Below are positions 5,957 to 8,781 of a DNA stretch of 8,781 nt, in pieces (the stretch's first letter is position 1; every line of letters starts with the position of its first letter). Position numbers and translations under genes: made by a program. The stretch is from assembly GCA_964630015.1 (NCBI GenBank), contig CAZVTJ010000037.1, positions 1 through 8,781 of the forward strand, read 5' to 3'. Source of the stretch: CAZERT01 sp964630015 (GTDB lineage: Bacteria; Patescibacteriota; Microgenomatia; UBA10105; UBA927). The notes beneath the pieces were generated by a model. That model saw only the letters and a list, made by a program, of their open reading frames with translations, was not told where the DNA came from and searched no databases.

Positions 5957-6514
5957 TCAATGAATCTTATGGCAATGCTCGCAGGCGGCAATATACATAT
6001 CCGCCGCTCCGACAACAATCCGGCCTTTTCCACCCCTTAGACGCTCGGTATGCCGTGCTAAACTACCGCATTTTTGGCACACGGCAAACAGTTCCAACCG
6101 TTCATCCGCAAGTCCCATGAGTTCCGGTGTTACCCCAAACGGTCGGCGTTTATAGTCATAGAGAAGCCCTGCGGCAATCACATGAATCTGTTTCTTCCGA
6201 AGCACCGCAATTACTGCTTTCACCTTTTCCGCGTCAAAGAACTGCACCTCGTCAAAAATCACCTTATCCGCCTTTGTTTCCAGGATTTTTCCGATGATTT
6301 CCTCCGGCGTCTCGCCGTTTACTACAAGCGCATTACTGGTTTTATGATCATGGGAATGGATTTCCGCTTTCCCGCCAAACCGGGTATCTATAGCAGGTTT
6401 TACCGTAAGAACCGTATGTCCCATACGGGTAAAAACTTCTACCATTGCCACCAGCTTTCCCGTTTTTCCCGAAAACATGGGACCAGCGATCACAGTCAGT
6501 TTCCCCTTTTTCAT
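5957..6514 (-). CDS. tdk: Thymidine kinase, type II (185 aa)
   Basis: Phosphorylates thymidine (and usually deoxyuridine) to the monophosphate with ATP: pyrimidine salvage in the cytoplasm. The P-loop GPMFSGKT is at 11-18. The catalytic base Glu89 sits in FDEVQFF (87-93), GLLYDYKRRPFG (116-127) is the substrate and lasso region, and a four-cysteine zinc site is formed by Cys146/Cys149 and Cys178/Cys181. GAADMY at 169-174 matches the family's GGxExY. The length is normal. The start is the ATG at 6514, which overlaps the upstream TGA as ATGA and has AAAGGA 8 nt before it. A longer in-frame start at 6616 would lie inside the upstream gene and precede the conserved N-terminus. It is translationally coupled to the dTMP kinase fusion, so thymidine and dTMP phosphorylation are encoded back to back. 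Confidence 0.94.
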   Translation of the reverse strand: MKKGKLTVIAGPMFSGKTGKLVAMVEVFTRMGHTVLTVKPAIDTRFGGKAEIHSHDHKTSNALVVNGETPEEIIGKILETKADKVIFDEVQFFDAEKVKAVIAVLRKKQIHVIAAGLLYDYKRRPFGVTPELMGLADERLELFAVCQKCGSLARHTERLRGGKGRIVVGAADMYIAACEHCHKIH

Positions 6515-7626
6515 GAAATAATTCCTTTTGTAGTAAGCGTTTTCACGATCGCCTGATGGATAGCTTCTTTGGAAAGAATATTCCCATGTGAATCCACACA
6601 ATCGATCTTCACCCAATTTTTGCGTGTTTTTGCAAGGGAAAGATACATTTCTTCCGATTTGACCCTATGCTCCATATCCGCCTCTGCGATATCCAGCTTT
6701 CCGCCAACATATTTCCGTGCTTCTTTTTTGAGCGTCAATTCGTACCCGATTTTCCAGGGAACATAGAGATACACGACTATATCCTCACGCGGAATCCTGT
6801 GAACTTTATATTCCATTTCATCCAGCCATTCGATAAACGCTGCCCTCTTGTCTTTTGGAAGTTTTGCAGCCTGGTGTGCCATGGAACTTGTCGCATAGCG
6901 GTTGGATAAAATCACCCCACCATGGGAAAGCCACTGGTCCATTTCCTCTTTTGCACTTGCCCGGTCCAGAGCATAGGCAAGCGCAGCCAAATATGGGGAA
7001 ACGGCATTCAGCTCCCCGAATTCGCCGGACAGAAACCGACCGACAATCCGACCATGGAACGAACTGTAATACCGTGGAAAATCCATTGCTTTTACCTTCA
7101 TTCCGTGTTTTTTTAGGTACTGGGAAAGCAACTCCGTTTGTGTTGCTTTTCCCGATCCGTCACCACCGTCGATGACGATCAATTTTCCACGGCGTTTTTG
7201 AATAAATTTTACTTCCCGTAAAAACTCTTTTAATTTAATTGCGATGTTATCCGTTTCATAATGTTCCAAAAACAGATGATCGGAAGGATTCCCCGCAATC
7301 ATTGGGGAAAGCGTATTTTCGGCGTCGTGATAAAACAATGCAAGTACAGGCTTATCCTTCATGAGCGCATACACAATTTCCCCACCAACACCCGATGATG
7401 GAGTCGTTACTTCCGCAATCACGCAGTCTGACGCATCTATCCGTTCCTTTTCCCGAGCAAAAATTTCCTCCGCTGATTTTCCCTTGTCTTTTTCCAGTAG
7501 TGATGGCGTTATGATTTGCCGTCCTGAAGTAATCGTATGTCCAAGACGGGCAAGTGTCGAAAGAATTTTTTTATAGTGTTTTGTTTCACCGTTTCCGGTG
7601 ACATGAGCGGTAAAATAAATCTTCAT
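6511..7626 (-). CDS. tmk: DNPH1-like nucleotide hydrolase fused to thymidylate kinase (371 aa)
   Basis: Two domains are readable. Residues 1 to about 140 resemble the nucleoside 2-deoxyribosyltransferase/DNPH1 (RCL) fold: MKIYFTAHVTG at the first strand, SDCVIAEVTTPSSGVGGE at 66-83 with the probable catalytic Glu83, and KPVLALF then MIAGN at 92-113. DNPH1 enzymes cleave the N-glycosidic bond of dNMPs. Residues about 147-371 are a thymidylate kinase (dTMP to dTDP): P-loop GGDGSGKAT (154-162), DFPRYYS (182-188), SNRYATSSMAHQ (241-252, the DRY-type motif) and a lid around 301-313. The residue after the P-loop Lys is Ala161 followed by Thr162. No good Shine-Dalgarno precedes the ATG, but an in-frame TGA upstream and the conserved first strand support this start. 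It lies 50 nt after the dNK gene. The kinase call is secure, the hydrolase call good. Confidence 0.88.
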   Translation of the reverse strand: MKIYFTAHVTGNGETKHYKKILSTLARLGHTITSGRQIITPSLLEKDKGKSAEEIFAREKERIDASDCVIAEVTTPSSGVGGEIVYALMKDKPVLALFYHDAENTLSPMIAGNPSDHLFLEHYETDNIAIKLKEFLREVKFIQKRRGKLIVIDGGDGSGKATQTELLSQYLKKHGMKVKAMDFPRYYSSFHGRIVGRFLSGEFGELNAVSPYLAALAYALDRASAKEEMDQWLSHGGVILSNRYATSSMAHQAAKLPKDKRAAFIEWLDEMEYKVHRIPREDIVVYLYVPWKIGYELTLKKEARKYVGGKLDIAEADMEHRVKSEEMYLSLAKTRKNWVKIDCVDSHGNILSKEAIHQAIVKTLTTKGIIS

Positions 7627-7676
7627 GATAGTCGTTGTATCAGATATTCACTTCCCCGCGCAAGGGCAGTAGATTT

Positions 7677-8309
7677 CTACATGCTCCCCTTCAGGGCAGC
7701 TTCCACTTTTTGAATAAACCGTTTCTGAGCATCTGTGGATGAAACAATATTCAGATTTTTTGTTTGAATTGTTATGACCTTTCGTTTGTAGGAAGCAAGC
7801 AATTTTTTGTTCAAGTTATCGAGCAGTCGGACATAGGTAACAGGTATTTCCTGTTCATATCCACGACCCCTGGATTTTATTCGTTCCATGACCGTTGAAA
7901 TTGGCGCATCCAGATACACAAGAAGCGTAATTTTTGGAAACAGGGGCTCAAATTGCCGGTAAATTTTTGTATACAGTTCCCATTCCGCATCATCAATGTT
8001 TCCCAGTATATGGTGAGCCTGAGCATAGGAAAATGCATCCTGCAAAATCGGGGTATCCTGCACAATATTTTTGGTATGTAGGAGTTTTTTCACTTCGACC
8101 ATTTGGGTGATTTTTTCCATGAGAAAAAACGTTTGAGAATGGAATGCCCAGCGCTTCATATCCTTATAAAAACGAGGAAGGAATAAGTTATCGGAAAAGT
8201 TTTCTGTAATATGGGTATATCCGAAATGGTCCGCAAGCAGTTTCGTTGCCGTTGACTTCCCTACCCCCATGGTTCCCATGACGGAGATATAGGTATACGG
8301 AGATTTCAT
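7677..8309 (-). CDS. Deoxynucleoside kinase (dGK/dAK/dCK-type, 210 aa)
   Basis: Phosphorylates purine or pyrimidine deoxynucleosides with an NTP: the first salvage step, in the cytoplasm. The P-loop GTMGVGKST is at 12-20. ENF at 36-38 supplies the base-proximal Glu36, and FLPRFYKDMKRWAF (43-56) with Q59 matches the substrate pocket helix of this family. The lid RIKSRGRGYE (143-152) carries several arginines. The motif normally (E/D)-R-(S/T) reads Asp85-Thr86-Pro87, losing the conserved Arg. The length is typical of bacterial dGK/dAK enzymes. The ATG at 8309 has no clear Shine-Dalgarno. A TATAAT lies at 8343-8338, suggesting a short leader. It heads the minus-strand salvage run dNK, DNPH1-TMK, TK and faces away from glmS. 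Substrate preference cannot be read reliably. Confidence 0.87.
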   Translation of the reverse strand: MKSPYTYISVMGTMGVGKSTATKLLADHFGYTHITENFSDNLFLPRFYKDMKRWAFHSQTFFLMEKITQMVEVKKLLHTKNIVQDTPILQDAFSYAQAHHILGNIDDAEWELYTKIYRQFEPLFPKITLLVYLDAPISTVMERIKSRGRGYEQEIPVTYVRLLDNLNKKLLASYKRKVITIQTKNLNIVSSTDAQKRFIQKVEAALKGSM

Positions 8310-8337
8310 AGTTACAGTGGATAATTCGGCAGGATGA

Positions 8338-8343
8338 ATTATA
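8338..8343 (-). promoter_or_regulatory. -10 box for the deoxynucleoside kinase run
   Basis: A perfect TATAAT on the minus strand lies 28 nt before the dNK ATG, predicting a leader of about 22 nt. The -35 at 17 nt spacing would be GTATTT, which is poor, so support rests on the -10 box and position. The predicted -35 overlaps the start point of the opposing glmS promoter. Confidence 0.3.
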
Positions 8344-8348
8344 TATTA

Positions 8349-8357
8349 TGGTATACT
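8349..8357 (+). promoter_or_regulatory. Extended -10 promoter for glmS
   Basis: TGGTATACT fits the extended -10 pattern TGnTATAAT with one mismatch; such promoters need little -35 match, and none is clear here. Transcription would begin near 8364 and give a leader of about 280 nt, which includes the folded GC-rich block, before the glmS ATG at 8643. Confidence 0.4.
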
Positions 8358-8404
8358 CAAAAATACCAAAGTGAAAGGAGGAAACGAAGAAGAAAATTAA
8401 TAAA

Positions 8405-8565
8405 ACGAGCGTGTGGCCCTATACCGCATGGTATGGGGATACGAGGAAGGGGCCCCCCGTCAAAGCGGGGGGAATCGGACCCCCGATAAACGGGGAGCAT
8501 CTGCGGAAACCCCTCGATAGTATTTCCCTATCGATGCATATATCTTAAAGCTTCCGGTAACGGAA
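8405..8565 (+). ncRNA. Structured 5' leader of glmS (candidate riboswitch/ribozyme, unidentified)
   Basis: From 8405 to 8520 I count 73 G or C in 116 bases, against AT-rich flanks. Visible stems are: 8417-8425/8430-8438 (9 bp with one G-U, loop GCAT); 8453-8459/8466-8472 (CCCCCCG/CGGGGGG, loop TCAAAG); alternatives 8468-8472/8480-8484 and 8481-8485/8491-8495 sharing the same G and C runs; 8514-8520/8528-8534 (TCGATAG/CTATCGA); and 8552-8556/8561-8565 closed by a GTAA tetraloop of the GNRA type. Competing G/C pairings suggest a switch. AGCG, a hairpin, then ACGAGG recalls the start of the glmS ribozyme, but that ribozyme's TTTATCGAG...CGGCGGATG core is not present. The identity is unknown. Confidence 0.5.
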
Positions 8566-8642
8566 AACCAAAGGATGTATGAAGGAAATCTTCTTCACAT
8601 TGTGTCTTATAAATTAGTAAGTGTTCTCATAAGGAGTTTTCT

Positions 8643-8781
8643 ATGTGCGGAATCTTCGGATATATTGGAACCAATCATCGTGCTGCAGATATTGTACTGA
8701 ATGGGATAAAAACGCTTGAATACCGAGGGTATGACAGTTGGGGAATTGCACAAGTTATTGAAAAACAATCCAATACCAAAA
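8643..8781 (+). CDS. glmS: Glutamine-fructose-6-phosphate aminotransferase, N-terminal fragment; cut by the window edge
   Basis: Makes glucosamine-6-phosphate from fructose-6-phosphate and glutamine, the entry step to amino-sugar and peptidoglycan precursors. The visible 46 residues begin MCGIFGYIG, with Cys2 as the glutaminase nucleophile after Met removal. LEYRGYDSWGIA at 25-36 matches the conserved LEYRGYDSxGIA. AAGGAG lies 6 nt before the ATG. The sugar isomerase domains would lie beyond the window. It is the only plus-strand gene here and diverges from the nucleotide salvage run. The long folded leader suggests RNA-level control, as is known for glmS in Firmicutes, though the element here is not the recognised type. 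The N-terminus is shared by GlmS and few others, so the call is firm. Confidence 0.92.
   Translation, partial: MCGIFGYIGTNHRAADIVLNGIKTLEYRGYDSWGIAQVIEKQSNTK

Larger units (their letters stand above)
8310..8642. other. 333-nt divergent intergenic region: two promoters and a structured glmS leader
   Basis: This is the longest stretch without a confident gene. It holds facing -10 boxes (minus 8343-8338, plus 8352-8357), a purine-rich stretch with AAAGGAGG at 8374-8381 that has no start codon at proper distance, a GC-rich folded block at 8405-8565, and an AT-rich end carrying the glmS ribosome site AAGGAG at 8631-8636. Confidence 0.7.

Noticed and set aside
5908..6033. 42-residue N-terminal extension of the RelA/SpoT-like protein
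   Set aside because: It would overlap the end of tdk and lacks a ribosome site; the internal ATG at 5907 has AAGGA at 6 nt.
6515..6616. 34-residue N-terminal extension of thymidine kinase
   Set aside because: It lies within the upstream kinase fusion and precedes the conserved TK start; the ATG at 6514 has AAAGGA and ATGA coupling.
8468..8484. tRNA T-arm-like hairpin on the minus strand (5-bp stem, loop TCCGATT)
   Set aside because: No matching acceptor strand, D-arm or anticodon arm lies within tRNA distance; it is explained better by the G/C runs of the glmS leader.
8435..8495. Four G-runs as a G-quadruplex
   Set aside because: Loops of about 10-19 nt are long, and each run has a nearby C-run partner giving more plausible hairpins.
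8387..8547. Leader peptide KKKINKTSVWPY... before glmS
   Set aside because: No valid start codon at proper distance from the SD, and the frame runs through strongly structured RNA. Kept only as a finding.
8405..8565. Canonical glmS ribozyme
   Set aside because: Only the position and the AGCG-hairpin-ACGAGG opening fit. The conserved TTTATCGAG...CGGCGGATG core and the following P3/P4 layout are not found, so I list it as an unidentified leader.
1..8781. CRISPR array, insertion sequence, integrase, attachment site or tRNA/rRNA gene
   Set aside because: No regularly spaced repeats, transposase motifs, terminal repeats or structural RNA signatures were seen on either strand.
1..8781. TGA recoding (Gly) as in some CPR lineages
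   Set aside because: TGA terminates several genes at positions where the family proteins should end, and no conserved glycine is encoded by TGA.

Overview
The window looks like a chromosomal piece from a bacterium with reduced metabolism, most likely a member of the Candidate Phyla Radiation (Patescibacteria). This placement is an inference. It rests on the moderate-to-low GC content, the short spacers, a salvage-centred nucleotide gene set, eukaryote-like deoxynucleoside and thymidylate kinases, and two large proteins of unfamiliar architecture. TGA ends several genes (both the short HIT gene and the dTMP kinase fusion) and tryptophan is TGG, so the standard bacterial code applies and the TGA=Gly recoding of some CPR lineages does not.

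Layout. Almost everything is on the minus strand, so it is transcribed from right to left. From the right edge: glmS (8643 to edge, plus strand, partial) diverges from a minus-strand run of deoxynucleoside kinase (7677-8309), a DNPH1-like/thymidylate kinase fusion (6511-7626), thymidine kinase (5957-6514) and a 608-residue protein with a RelA/SpoT-like synthetase region followed by a phosphoribosyltransferase-like domain (4081-5907). That unit appears to end at a terminator overlapping the last stop codon. A 651-residue HD-like protein (2013-3968) then has its own promoter placed so close to the ATG that its mRNA should be leaderless. After another hairpin terminator, a leader of roughly 215 nt ends in a strong intrinsic terminator touching the Shine-Dalgarno site of a three-gene unit: a 248-residue HIT protein (1000-1746), a 125-residue HIT protein (609-986) and guaA (1-625, partial).

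How the genes fit together. The theme is nucleotide salvage and guanine-nucleotide control. dNK, TK and TMK make a route from deoxynucleosides to dNDPs, with a DNPH1-like domain that may remove unwanted dNMPs. guaA makes GMP, and HIT proteins typically hydrolyse or transfer nucleotides. Between them sits a possible split alarmone module: a synthetase-like/PRTase-like fusion and a separate HD-like protein. That pair is the best candidate for an undescribed system.

A second candidate is the GC-rich, strongly folded RNA leader of glmS (about 8405-8565). It occupies the position of the glmS ribozyme, but I cannot find that ribozyme's conserved core in it. A third is the attenuator-like leader upstream of the HIT genes.
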